A stretch of DNA of 64,000 nucleotides from Aquisalimonas sp. 2447 (GTDB lineage Bacteria; Pseudomonadota; Gammaproteobacteria; Nitrococcales; Aquisalimonadaceae), in assembly GCF_012044895.1 (NCBI RefSeq), contig NZ_CP050695.1, positions 960,501-1,024,500 on the forward strand, given 5' to 3'. The first letter of the stretch is position 1. Every line of letters begins with the position of its first letter. Shown piece by piece: positions 15,923-24,217 of this stretch. The translations under genes were made by a program, and so were the position numbers. The notes under the pieces are model-generated. The model worked only from the letters and a program-made list of their open reading frames with translations. It was not told the DNA's origin and made no database searches.

Positions 15923-17317
15923 ATGGCGGCAATCAGCAATCCGGACACGCTATCGCTCACGGGCCTTCATGCTGCTCTCCGGGCTGGCCGTCTCTCGGTT
16001 CGTGAACTGGTACAAGGCGCCGTCGCGGGACACGACGCCACCGAGGATCGCGACCAGGCATACTTCGCGTGGAGCGGTCATCAGGGCCTGGCGCTGGCCG
16101 AGCATGTGGACGGCCTCCTGGCCCAGGGGCGCGACACCGGCCCCCTGATGGGGCTGCCGGTGTCGGTGAAGGAACTCTACGGTGTGCCCGGTTTCCGGAC
16201 CTACGCCGGGTCACCGGCCCCCATGCCGGAACGCTGGGAAGCTCCCGGCCCCTTGGTGCAGCGGTTACTGGGCCAGCTGGCCGTGATCATGGGCAAGACG
16301 CACACCGTTGAATTCGCCTTCGGCGGTTTGGGAGTCAATGTGCACTGGGGAACGCCACGCAACCCCTGGGACCGGCAGGCACATCGAGTGCCCGGCGGAT
16401 CAAGTTCCGGGGCAGGTGTGTCTTTGCTGCAGGGAAGCGCCCGCCTTGCCCTGGGGACGGATACGGCCGGCTCCGTGCGTGTGCCGGCAGCCATGACCGG
16501 GGTTGCCGGTCTCAAGACCACCCGTGGCCTGTTCTCCATCGACGGCATCGTGCCTCTGTCGCCAAGCCTGGATACGCCCGGTCTTCTTGCCCGCGACGTG
16601 GCTGATCTTGCCTTCGGTTTTCATGCCCTCACTGGTGGTCCCGCAGGCCCGGAGCAGCCATCGGGGCCGGAACCCCGGGCCATCCGGCTGGGTGTTCCCA
16701 GGACATTCTTCTGGGAGGATTGCAGCCCCGGGGTTGTCGCGGCGGTGGAAGCGGCTGTCACGACACTGGAACACGCCGGCGTGTCCCTGGTGCCGCTGGA
16801 ATTGCCGCATACCGGCGAGGCCTTCGATCTTCTGCGGGCAGGTGGGCTCGCGGCCCCGGAACTGGCCGCGTTCCTGGAGCAGGAGAGCCCGTCGCATCTG
16901 CAGACGCTGGATCCCGTTGTTGTCGCCCGCATTCGGGCCGCGGAAGCGTTGCCGGCCACGGCCTACATCCAGCGGCGGCAGCGTCTCGAGGCCATGAGCC
17001 GGGATGCTGCCCGGGCGCTTGCGGATGTGGACGCCCTGATCACCCCGACTGTCGCAGTGACGCCACCACGGGTGGACGAAGTGGCGAATACGGACGATTA
17101 CGCCCGCCACAACGTGCTCGCCCTGCGCAACACCGTGGTGGCCAATTTCATGGGGCTGTGCGGGCTGACCATGCCGGTGGGTGTGGACGCCGCCGGCATG
17201 CCCGTGGGCCTGCAACTGCTGGCTGAGCCATGGCAGGAGGCACACCTGCTGCGCCTTGGCGCCAGTCTGGAGGGTGTGCTGGGCCGGGGTGCCGACCTCC
17301 CGGGATACCCCCTGTAA
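15923..17317 (+). CDS. Amidase signature family hydrolase
   Basis: A 464-aa cytosolic amidase with the full Ser-cisSer-Lys set: catalytic lysine in LPVSVKELYGVPG (about 83), the bridging serine and nucleophile in VPGGSSSGAGVSL (about 156-168) and GTDTAGSVRVPAAMTGVAGL (about 181-200). Length is normal for the family. Amidases of this type hydrolyse amides to acids plus ammonia; beside a nitrile hydratase the obvious pathway is nitrile to amide to carboxylate. It faces away from the nth operon, so it is not co-transcribed. Substrate range is not evident. Confidence 0.9.
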   Translation: MAAISNPDTLSLTGLHAALRAGRLSVRELVQGAVAGHDATEDRDQAYFAWSGHQGLALAEHVDGLLAQGRDTGPLMGLPVSVKELYGVPGFRTYAGSPAPMPERWEAPGPLVQRLLGQLAVIMGKTHTVEFAFGGLGVNVHWGTPRNPWDRQAHRVPGGSSSGAGVSLLQGSARLALGTDTAGSVRVPAAMTGVAGLKTTRGLFSIDGIVPLSPSLDTPGLLARDVADLAFGFHALTGGPAGPEQPSGPEPRAIRLGVPRTFFWEDCSPGVVAAVEAAVTTLEHAGVSLVPLELPHTGEAFDLLRAGGLAAPELAAFLEQESPSHLQTLDPVVVARIRAAEALPATAYIQRRQRLEAMSRDAARALADVDALITPTVAVTPPRVDEVANTDDYARHNVLALRNTVVANFMGLCGLTMPVGVDAAGMPVGLQLLAEPWQEAHLLRLGASLEGVLGRGADLPGYPL

Positions 17318-17348
17318 ACGGCACCGCACGCCCCGCAGACCGTGCGCT

Positions 17349-18134
17349 TCAGTGGGACATGCCGAGGAGCATCGCCAGTCGCGGTTCCACTATCACTGCA
17401 ACGCCGAGGAGGATCAGCATGACTCCCACCGGACGCACCATGCGGTCGCCGCCGGGGCCGAGCTTCTCGTAGAGCATGAGCAGGGCCAGGGGAACCATCC
17501 ACGCCAGGTTCGCGATGCCCACTACGAACATGATCAGCATCAGCGCCCAGCAGCAACCGAGACAGAACAGGCCGTGGCGCAGACCGAGGCTGAATCCGCC
17601 GGCAACGCCCTGGCGGTAGTGACGGGTGATGAACGCCGCCGGATGACGGCACTGCTCCATGCAGCGGTCCTTCAGCGAGGAGAACTGGAACGCGCCTGCA
17701 AGAATAATGACCCCGCCGGCCAGCAGGCCGGGATTTCCCCCGCCCGTCGGCTGATGATGGAGCACGGCGTGGGCCAGGGCGTCTCCGAGGACGGCCGCCA
17801 CGCCAAACCCCGTCCAGACCACCAGGTAGCCGCCCAGGAAGGCGGCCCGCGGCAGCGCCGGGTGCGGCTGGCGGGCCGATGCCCGCCGGAACAAGCCGAT
17901 CATGGGCAGGGTTGACGGCAGCATCATGGCCGCGATGTGGACCTGCCAGGCGAGCAGGAACAGAGCAAGGCTGCCCAGGGGGCTCATGTGATCCGTCATC
18001 AGGTGGTGGTGATGAATCCACTGCACCCGCCCGGTGTACTCCGCGGCAAGCGCGAGCCCCCAGGCCACGGCGATGGCGGCAGCCACCACCGGCGAGACCC
18101 GCCACTGTTGTCCGGCGTCCGCTACCGCATTCAT
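17349..18134 (-). CDS. DUF2182 membrane protein (predicted metal-binding)
   Basis: A 261-aa integral membrane protein with about seven hydrophobic segments. The DUF2182 hallmarks are the WQVHIAAMMLPSTLPMIGLF segment (about 62-81) with its methionine-rich turn, FSSLKDRCMEQCRHP with two cysteines, and GLRHGLFCLGCCWALM. The histidines HHHH near residue 40 and these cysteines could bind metal, but no ligand is established for the family. It is coupled by ATGA overlap to the upstream DUF1326 gene, a pairing seen in many proteobacteria. Confidence 0.88.
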   Translation of the reverse strand: MNAVADAGQQWRVSPVVAAAIAVAWGLALAAEYTGRVQWIHHHHLMTDHMSPLGSLALFLLAWQVHIAAMMLPSTLPMIGLFRRASARQPHPALPRAAFLGGYLVVWTGFGVAAVLGDALAHAVLHHQPTGGGNPGLLAGGVIILAGAFQFSSLKDRCMEQCRHPAAFITRHYRQGVAGGFSLGLRHGLFCLGCCWALMLIMFVVGIANLAWMVPLALLMLYEKLGPGGDRMVRPVGVMLILLGVAVIVEPRLAMLLGMSH

Positions 18135-18787
18135 CCCGCATGCTCCATGCGCCAGGCCGTCTGAATGGTGTTGCGGCCCTCGAAGGACCAGTTCATGTCC
18201 GCATCGGGCAGAGTGACGCGATAGTGCCGGGATTTGCCCAGGTAGGCCGGGGCGCCCTTGACCGTGGTGAAGGCGCTGTCGTAGAGGGTGGCAGTGGTGC
18301 CGTCCGGGGACGACTGGATGGGTTGCAGTTGCGCCTCGACAATGCCTTCCACCTCGAACCGGCCGTCCGCGTTGTCCACCGCGTGTCGCACGGTCGCGCG
18401 CCTGACATCCACGAGCTCACCCACCAGGCCGGCCAGGTCGGCGAGCCCGCCGCCGAGCCGGCCGGAGAAAGCGTTCACCAGGGCGTCGTACTGCACGTCG
18501 GCGGCGCCGTCGTCCACCACCAGCACCGAACGCCATCCGCCGCTCAGCGCATTGCCCGGGATGTGGGCGATGTTCACCACGGTGCGTCCGGAGACGTCCA
18601 CGTCCCCGATGCGACCGTGCTCCAGGTGAAAGGCGATCACGCCGAAGCATTCGCCGCCATGGGGGTCCTCGCCGATGAAGCAGGGACAGGGTGATCCGCA
18701 GGAGCAGATCTCCAGCATGGTGCCTTCCAGGGTGTAGCCAGTGCCGTCGCCGGCCGGCGTTTCTCTGCTGTCCAGCGGCTCGTTCAT
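18131..18787 (-). CDS. DUF1326 family protein
   Basis: A 218-aa soluble protein with the diagnostic N-terminal cysteine cluster EICSCGSPCPCFIG (about 27-40) and the later GDVDVSGRTVVNIAHIPGNA. The cluster suggests metal or redox chemistry, but no function is known. It precedes and overlaps the DUF2182 membrane protein, and the two presumably act together. No signal peptide is present. The ATG at 18787 follows a GGGAGAACC ribosome site. Confidence 0.88.
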   Translation of the reverse strand: MNEPLDSRETPAGDGTGYTLEGTMLEICSCGSPCPCFIGEDPHGGECFGVIAFHLEHGRIGDVDVSGRTVVNIAHIPGNALSGGWRSVLVVDDGAADVQYDALVNAFSGRLGGGLADLAGLVGELVDVRRATVRHAVDNADGRFEVEGIVEAQLQPIQSSPDGTTATLYDSAFTTVKGAPAYLGKSRHYRVTLPDADMNWSFEGRNTIQTAWRMEHAG

Positions 18788-18955
18788 GGTGTGGTTCTCC
18801 CTTGTCCGGTAGGTTCGGCGTCAGCATGGATCGAGGTGGTCGCTGCCGCATCCCGGAGAACCGTCAGGAGGCACTATCGGAAATCCTGTAGTGGGGTCGT
18901 CGCGGGCGCAGGGCACGCCTTCCCGCAGGCGTGGCACGTACCTGGCCGGGGGCGA

Positions 18956-20008
18956 CTAGGGGGCCGGCGAGGAGAGGTTCATGGACAGCGCCGTGCGGAC
19001 CGCCTCCGCCCGGCAGCGGACGCCGAGCTTGCCGTAGATGTTGCAGGCGTGACGCTCCACTGTGCCGGTGCTGATCTCGAGTGCCGTGGAAATGGCCTTG
19101 TTGGACATGCCTTCCGCGATCAGCGCGAGAACCTCGCGCTCCCGCCGGCTCAGGGCCGCAGGCGCCTTGGATTGCCGTGCCGGAGTGCCGTTGCTGCGTC
19201 CGGACAGGAAGCCGAGCAGCGTCTCTACCACCGCGCCGGAGTCACGGATAAAGGGATCGTGCTCGTTGCCCTGCAGCACCCGGAACGCGCAGTCGGGCAA
19301 CAGCGCGGCGACCTCCTGGCCGGCGCTCAACGGCACGGCGTGGTCGTCCCGGTGATGCAGAACCATCGTGGGTGTGTGGACCTCGGGGAGCCAGGCGCGA
19401 ACATCCATGGACTGGATGTGGTCCAGGAGCGCCTCTGCCATGGCAGCACTCGCCGCGACCTGCTGGAAGCGGGTGAACCATTCAATGTCCCGGGAGCTCC
19501 CGGTGGGCACGATCATCGCCGCCAGCGCCCTGGAGCCCAGCCCCCAGTGCATGCGGACCAGGTGCTTGAGGGCCTCGAAGCGCTCGGGAGTGGTGACGGC
19601 GGTGCCACGGGCGAAGGCGGAATACAGGATCAGGCGATGAACCCGCTCGGGATGGCGGGCGGCGAACACGGCGGCCGGGCCGGCACCGAACGAGTAGCCG
19701 ATGAGGCTGGCCCGCTCGATGCCGGCGGCGTCCAGAACGGCCTCGAGTTGCGCCACATCGTTATCCACGGACAACTCGAAGCCGCGCCGGTCCGACAGGC
19801 CGCAGCCCAGACGGTCGTACCAGAGGAAACGGTGGTGCCGGGACAGGCGCGCCCTGGCGCTTGCCGCCGCCGGGTGGCTCCATAGCTCGCGGACATGACA
19901 CAGCCATCCAGGCAGCATCACCAGGGGTCTGCCGGAGCCCATCGAGGCATAGGCCACGCTGGAGCCGTTGTGCAGACGACAGAAGCGTACCGTCGGCGCA
20001 ACGTTCAT
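18956..20008 (-). CDS. Alpha/beta hydrolase fused to LuxR-type DNA-binding domain
   Basis: A 350-aa chimera. Residues about 1-270 are an alpha/beta hydrolase with nucleophile elbow GYSFGAG, an acid in HHRDDHAVPL and the catalytic histidine in GNEHDPFI, all apparently intact. Residues about 285-345 are a LuxR/FixJ helix-turn-helix (LSRREREVLALIAEGMSNKA, then EISTGTVERHACNIYGKLGV). A ligand that is bound or hydrolysed by the first domain could set DNA binding by the second; this is inference. Upstream on the same strand is a shortened FAD-oxidase-like gene, a frequent neighbour of such fusions in full-length form. Confidence 0.87.
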   Translation of the reverse strand: MNVAPTVRFCRLHNGSSVAYASMGSGRPLVMLPGWLCHVRELWSHPAAASARARLSRHHRFLWYDRLGCGLSDRRGFELSVDNDVAQLEAVLDAAGIERASLIGYSFGAGPAAVFAARHPERVHRLILYSAFARGTAVTTPERFEALKHLVRMHWGLGSRALAAMIVPTGSSRDIEWFTRFQQVAASAAMAEALLDHIQSMDVRAWLPEVHTPTMVLHHRDDHAVPLSAGQEVAALLPDCAFRVLQGNEHDPFIRDSGAVVETLLGFLSGRSNGTPARQSKAPAALSRREREVLALIAEGMSNKAISTALEISTGTVERHACNIYGKLGVRCRAEAVRTALSMNLSSPAP

Positions 20009-20069
20009 GGTTCCGCCTCTCCTTCCGGTCAGAGCGCGGCGGCAGCCGAGCCCAGGGCGTGACTGCCGG

Positions 20070-20429
20070 CTACCCGGCGGTGTCCGTCTGGGCCAGGTGC
20101 CGGGCCCCCTTGCGCGACATTGCCGAGAGGTCCACGGCGATTCCCTGGGCGCAGCCGTCCCAGGAGCGTGGGTCTCTGCGGTCGTTCGTCATGGTGACCA
20201 GCAGCCCGTGACGCGCCGCGAATTCCAGACACTGCATGGCGTCCCGGCGATCGGCGCAGCGCACGATCACCGCCGGTCCACGATCACCGTCGATGGTCCG
20301 GATCTTGTCCGGCATCGCCCCGGTCTCTTTCTGGAACGACAGCTCGCCGCGCACCGACAGCGCAAGCCCACCCAGATTCACCGGCACCAGCCGATCCCCG
20401 TCAACAGAGCGCAAATGGAGTTCCATCAT
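20070..20429 (-). pseudogene. Shortened FAD-linked oxidase-like protein (relic of FAD_binding_4 domain)
   Basis: Predicted 119-aa product. The second half follows the start of FAD-linked oxidases: GPAVIVRCADRRDAMQCLEF with FAARHGLLVTM, then GIAVDLSAMSRKGA, which matches the viDLs.M block after the flavin site. The GGHS/GxxG flavin-attachment stretch expected between them is replaced by NDRRDPRSWDG, and all further domains (about 330 residues) are missing. It is therefore either decayed or recruited as a small protein. The start at 20429 has GAGGGG upstream. It lies between the TetR regulator and the hydrolase-LuxR gene. Confidence 0.5.
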
Positions 20430-20569
20430 GACTGTGTCCCCTCTCGTGACATCTCGCTGCAATGATTCGTGCGGCCAACACGCATGCCGGCCACACGGGG
20501 GCAGCCATGCTGTGCCGGGCCCGGCGGGCTGCCCCGTTATGCGCGGGGCCCGGCGGCGCTGCAGCGACC

Positions 20570-21148
20570 TCAGGCCGAGCGAGCGCGGGAGAAATAGAAA
20601 TCCAGCATGTCATCCAGGGGGCGAGGGTCCCTGCGCAGACGGCTGCGCAGGGCGGCGCCCTCCCAGCAGTTGAGCAACAGTTCAGCCATTTCCCGTGGGT
20701 CCGCGTCGGCAGCCAGTTCCCCGCGATCACGGGCCTCGGCCAGGCAGGCGGCGAGGCGCCCGGCGATTTCGGAGAAACACTGCTCGATCCTGCGCGCGAA
20801 GCCCTCGCTGATGCCGGACATCTCCTGTCCCAGACCGCCCAGCATGCAGCCCAGATGGCCATCCTGGCCGTACTTGTCCCGCGAGATCTCGAAGAAGCGC
20901 CGGACGCGCTCAAGCGGGGTCAAGGAGGCATCCGTCAAGGCGCCGTCCAGGCCCTGATGGACTTCGGCCATGTAGCGGTCGATGGCCTGGAGCGCGAAGT
21001 CTTCCTTGCTGCGGAAGTGGTAATAGAACGAGCCCTTGGGCGTTCCGGTGGCTTTCAGGATCGCCTGTATACCGAGGTCGTTGTATCCGCGCTGGAGCAG
21101 CAGGCCCATGCCCGTCGCCAGGAGCTGGTCTTTGGTCGTCGTGGTCAT
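20570..21148 (-). CDS. TetR/AcrR family repressor
   Basis: A 192-aa regulator with the TetR N-terminal helix-turn-helix (LLLQRGYNDLGIQAILKATG, then PKGSFYYHFRSKEDFALQAI, about 16-58) and an all-helical ligand domain. It resembles the AcuR/NemR-like subgroup, in which cysteine-containing HLGCMLGGLGQEM forms part of the effector pocket; that could sense electrophiles, but this is by analogy. The region directly upstream is filled with TAGACC/GGTCTA half-sites, suggesting autoregulation. Downstream on the same strand is the FAD-oxidase relic. Confidence 0.9.
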   Translation of the reverse strand: MTTTTKDQLLATGMGLLLQRGYNDLGIQAILKATGTPKGSFYYHFRSKEDFALQAIDRYMAEVHQGLDGALTDASLTPLERVRRFFEISRDKYGQDGHLGCMLGGLGQEMSGISEGFARRIEQCFSEIAGRLAACLAEARDRGELAADADPREMAELLLNCWEGAALRSRLRRDPRPLDDMLDFYFSRARSA

Positions 21149-21160
21149 GCTTTCTCCATT

Positions 21161-21228
21161 TGACCGACCGGTCTACTACAAAGTGTAGACCCCGGTCAGC
21201 GGTCTGCAAGGTAGACCGCTGACCGGGG
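21161..21228 (-). promoter_or_regulatory. Repeated TetR-type operators, including a perfect 16-bp inverted repeat
   Basis: GACCGGTC (21166-21173) is a perfect palindrome inside GACCGACCGGTCTA. TAGACC or its complement recurs at 21170, 21186, 21201 (GGTCT) and 21212. Positions 21190-21205 and 21213-21228 are perfect 16-base inverted copies around a 7-base loop. On the minus strand no T-run follows the hairpin, so operator function fits better than termination. It lies 13-80 bases upstream of the TetR start. Confidence 0.6.
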
Positions 21229-21291
21229 CGTCAACGCTTGTCAGCGCTGGCGCCCCGGCATGACCTCCCGAAGGTGGTGTGCGATTGTCAC

Positions 21292-21663
21292 TTACCGTGC
21301 AGTTCGTTCCGCCATCTGCTGGCTCTCGTGGTCCGAGGGCATGGCCCGGTAGGTCAGGGACTCTCCCTGGAAGCCGAGATCCTGAAGGCGTTGGTCCGTG
21401 GCCGTCAGTTCTGGTTTGGGCTGCTTGTGGAACCGTCCCGTGTATTTCACCTCGGTGGCCGCCGGCGCAAAACCCAGGGCGACTGCCTGGTCCATGCCGA
21501 TGCTGCCGTGGGAGACCTCGACGGTGTTGACCACCTGGGAGGGCTGGATCGGCTCCGGCATGAAGCCGTAGTCGACCAGGCGCTGCTCGGTGCTGTCGAG
21601 GGCGGCGGCGCCGGTGGCGAAGCCGGCAAGAGCGATGGCGGTGATCAGGTTGCGCATCATCAT
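21292..21663 (-). CDS. Small secreted protein of unknown function
   Basis: A 123-aa protein with a clear signal peptide (MMMRNLITAIALAGFATGAAA, cleavage near residue 21). The mature part contains two similar short units: DSTEQRLVDYGFMPEPIQ and TATDQRLQDLGFQGESLT, i.e. a repeat T.QRL.D.GF. The function is not recognised. AAGGAG lies seven bases before the first ATG. Probably periplasmic. Confidence 0.75.
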   Translation of the reverse strand: MMMRNLITAIALAGFATGAAALDSTEQRLVDYGFMPEPIQPSQVVNTVEVSHGSIGMDQAVALGFAPAATEVKYTGRFHKQPKPELTATDQRLQDLGFQGESLTYRAMPSDHESQQMAERTAR

Positions 21664-22021
21664 GGTGAATCTCCTTCAAGCATGTCGTGGTTGATCGTCA
21701 GCGGCGTGGGCTTATCCCTTTCGCCGTTGATGATCAGTCTAGGGATCTGCGCCTGATCCACCATTCGGGGATGTTCGTAAGTACTTGCCACATAAAGGCT
21801 GATCCGGAAGTCACGGTGCAACGGATCTAGCGGTCGGGAAAAGCGGCCCGGGTGACCATCAACCATGCTCGCGCCAACCCGGACTCGGAAGTCATCATGG
21901 CGCATCACGGGCACGGACACGTACGGGGGTTCCTGTTGGGCTGCATCAGCCAGCGGGTGTGCACGTGGTGCACTGCCCGGCGACCATGGTCCACTGACTG
22001 CAGAACCGGAGGACTGATTGC
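21664..22021. other. 358-bp intergenic region, no supported gene
   Basis: Divergent promoter space between the small secreted protein (minus) and the SelW-like gene (plus). An open minus-strand frame (21660-22082) crosses it but has no ribosome site, homology signal or sensible start. GGAGGACT precedes the gene at 22022. Nothing else is recognised. Confidence 0.5.
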
Positions 22022-22312
22022 ATGAGTGAGAACGTCGTGGAGATTGCCTACTGCACCCGCTGCCGCTGGATGCTACGGGCAACGTGGATGGCTCAGGAAC
22101 TGCTCACGACCTTCGATGGGGATATCGGGCGCATTGTGCTGTCCCCCGGCACAGGGGGCGTGTTCGAGATCCATGCCAACGAGTGTCGCGTCTGGTCCCG
22201 GAAGGAGGACGGTGGCTTTCCCGAGATCACCGAGCTCAAGCGCCGCGTGCGGGATGTGATCGCGCCGGATAAGGATCTGGGGCACGCGGACCGGGAGCGC
22301 CGCGGCGCTTGA
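22022..22312 (+). CDS. SelW/Rdx family thioredoxin-like protein
   Basis: A 96-aa SelT/SelW/SelH (Rdx) family protein. The redox motif is YCTRCRWMLRA (CXXC at about 10-13; the selenocysteine position is cysteine here), followed by WMAQELLTTF and the typical glycine-rich SPGTGGVFEIHAN. The C-terminus EITELKRRVRDVIAPDKDLGH is also standard for bacterial members. Its role is probably thiol redox in the cytosol; partners are unknown. GGAGGACTGATTGC provides a good ribosome site. Confidence 0.9.
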   Translation: MSENVVEIAYCTRCRWMLRATWMAQELLTTFDGDIGRIVLSPGTGGVFEIHANECRVWSRKEDGGFPEITELKRRVRDVIAPDKDLGHADRERRGA

Positions 22313-22320
22313 GGCGGCAC

Positions 22321-22692
22321 TCAGCCGAACAGCCAGCTGGTCGGTTCGTCGATGCCCCGGCCTTCATTGATGCGCATCAGTCCCTTGATGCAGCGCACCA
22401 GGGTCCAGACGAACCAGAAGAGGAGGACCAGGCCGCCGATCACGATGGCGGTAAGGATGGATCCGCCGACAATCATCAGTAGGCCGATCCAGAAGGTGCG
22501 GATCTGGAACTGCAGGTGGCTCTGCTCAACGGGAGTTGCCTCCTGGCGTTTCACGTAGGCCATGATGACGCCGACAAGTGCGGTGATGGCGGTGAAGTAG
22601 CCCACCAGATAGAGCACGTAGACGACGATCACCCAGGTCTTGTTGGGCGTGCCGGTGACTTCGCGGGTGTCCGTGCTGGCTGGGGTTTCCAA
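22321..22692 (-). CDS. DUF4870-like small membrane protein
   Basis: A 123-aa protein with three hydrophobic helices (about 20-45, 65-85 and 88-105), including VIVVYVLYLVGYFTAITALV and IGGLVLLFWFVWTLVRCIKG, which matches the DUF4870/YidC-like small membrane protein pattern. The start is taken as TTG at 22692 because AGGAG lies seven bases upstream; the ATG at 22761 would add 23 residues that look non-coding. Function unknown. It is convergent with the SelW-like gene, 8 bases apart. Confidence 0.75.
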   Translation of the reverse strand: METPASTDTREVTGTPNKTWVIVVYVLYLVGYFTAITALVGVIMAYVKRQEATPVEQSHLQFQIRTFWIGLLMIVGGSILTAIVIGGLVLLFWFVWTLVRCIKGLMRINEGRGIDEPTSWLFG

Positions 22693-22763
22693 GGTTGTAC
22701 TCCTGATTCGTCCATGGTGTCCGGGCGCACGGTACCCAAAGATCGCCTGGCTCGCCAGCATGC

Positions 22764-23495
22764 CTATGACTTCACATGCCCCAGGAATTCACGGAAACGC
22801 TCCGAAGGTGGGTCAGCGAACATGGGCCCCGGCCGGCCGTCGTGGACGATGCGCCCCTGGTCCATGAAAATCAGACGGTGGGCTGCCGCCTCGGCAAAGC
22901 GCATCTCGTGGGTGACGATGAGCATGGTCATGCCTTCGCCGGCAAGACCCTGCATCACCTGGAGCACCTCGCCGCGCAGTTCCGGGTCCAGTGCCGAGGT
23001 GGGTTCGTCGAACAGCATCACCTTCGGATTCACCGCCAGTGCGCGGGCAATGGCCACGCGCTGCTGTTGGCCGCCGGAGAGCTGATTGGGCCGCTGGTCG
23101 GCCCACTCGATCAGGCCTACGCGTTCCAGCAACCGGTCTGCGGTAGCCCGCGCTTCGCTGCGGGATTGCCTGCGCACCTTGCGCGGGCCGAGCATGACGT
23201 TCTCCCGCGCCGTCATGTGCGGGAACAGGTTGAACTGCTGAAACACCATGCCGGTCTCCTGGCGAATGGCGCGGGCACTGGTGCCGCGGGCCCCCAGGCG
23301 CTTGCCGTCCACCTCCAGGGTGCCGCCGCTGAGGGGCTCCAGCACGTTGATACACCGCAGCAGGGTTGATTTGCCGGAGCCGGAAGGCCCCACGATGACG
23401 ACCACCTCGCCGGCCTCCACGGCGAAATCGATGTCCTGGAGCACCGGCGTGCCGCCGAAGTGCTTGTTTAGCTTGTCGCAGACAATCAGGCTCAC
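22764..23495 (-). CDS. Polar amino-acid ABC transporter ATPase (GlnQ/HisP type)
   Basis: A 243-aa cytosolic ATPase with Walker A GPSGSGKST (about 37-45), Q-loop FQQFNLFPHMTARENV, signature LSGGQQQRVAIARAL, Walker B VMLFDEPTSALD and H-loop THEMRFA. The sequence is that of the glutamine/histidine/arginine importer group. Its ATG overlaps the permease stop, and with the periplasmic protein gene it forms an importer operon on the minus strand. Substrate specificity within polar amino acids is not resolved. Confidence 0.95.
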   Translation of the reverse strand: MSLIVCDKLNKHFGGTPVLQDIDFAVEAGEVVVIVGPSGSGKSTLLRCINVLEPLSGGTLEVDGKRLGARGTSARAIRQETGMVFQQFNLFPHMTARENVMLGPRKVRRQSRSEARATADRLLERVGLIEWADQRPNQLSGGQQQRVAIARALAVNPKVMLFDEPTSALDPELRGEVLQVMQGLAGEGMTMLIVTHEMRFAEAAAHRLIFMDQGRIVHDGRPGPMFADPPSERFREFLGHVKS

Positions 23496-24148
23496 AGGAT
23501 GGTCATCCTCCGTTCGATCAGGCGCATGATCATGGCCAGCGTGAAGGTCATGATCAGATAGAACACGGCCACCGCGGTCCAGATCTCCAGCGCCCGCCCG
23601 GTCTGTGCCGTGAGCTGTTCACCGCGCTGGGCCAGCTCGGCGACTCCGATGACTAGGAACAGTGCGGAATCCTTGAGGCTGATGATGAACTGGTTGCCCA
23701 GCGGCGGAATAGTGCGCCGGAAGGCCAGTGGCCCGACCACCGTTATCAGCACCTGCGGGTAAGACAGCCCCAGGGCCAGGCCCGCGTCGGTGAGCCCCTT
23801 GTCGATGGACAGCACCGCGCCGCGCACAATCTCGGTGATATAGGCGCCGGCGTTCAGCGCCAGGCACAGCGATGCGGCGGCGAACCCCGACAGGGTGATG
23901 TCCATGGCAAGCGGCAGGGCGAAGTAGATGAACATCGCCTGCACCACGATGGGTGTGCCACGGATCACCGAGACGTAGGCGAACACCAGCCAGTGGATCA
24001 CCGGCAGCCGGAAGGCGAGAATGAGGCCGCACAGGGTGCCGATGACCATGCCGCCACCGATGCCGATCAGGGTGATCTGGGCGGTCAGCTGGGCACCCTG
24101 CACCATCTGTGGCATGGCATTCCAGACCACGTCCCAGCGGAAATCCAT
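23492..24148 (-). CDS. Polar amino-acid ABC transporter permease (HisM/GlnP type)
   Basis: A 218-aa inner-membrane permease with five to six helices. The N-terminal MVQGAQLTAQITLIGIGGG is typical, and the EAA loop reads TDAGLALGLSYPQVLITVVGP (about 138-158). RGTPIVVQAMFIYFALP is the family motif after helix three. Only one permease gene is present, so a homodimer is expected. GGGAGGA precedes the ATG; the gene overlaps the ATPase gene downstream. Confidence 0.94.
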   Translation of the reverse strand: MDFRWDVVWNAMPQMVQGAQLTAQITLIGIGGGMVIGTLCGLILAFRLPVIHWLVFAYVSVIRGTPIVVQAMFIYFALPLAMDITLSGFAAASLCLALNAGAYITEIVRGAVLSIDKGLTDAGLALGLSYPQVLITVVGPLAFRRTIPPLGNQFIISLKDSALFLVIGVAELAQRGEQLTAQTGRALEIWTAVAVFYLIMTFTLAMIMRLIERRMTIL

Positions 24149-24217
24149 GGAGTGTCCTCCCTGGCAGAGCGGGATCAGGGCAACCCGCCGCCGGAATCCG
24201 GCGGCGGGGGAGGGGAA

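Noticed and set aside
21190-21228. Intrinsic terminator for the small secreted protein gene
   Set aside because: The hairpin is strong but no T-run follows on the minus strand, and its arms contain the TetR half-sites.
21660-22082. 140-codon minus-strand frame in the 21.7-22.0 kb gap
   Set aside because: The N-terminal part is serine/proline-rich nonsense overlapping the SelW-like gene, with no ribosome site and no recognisable domain.
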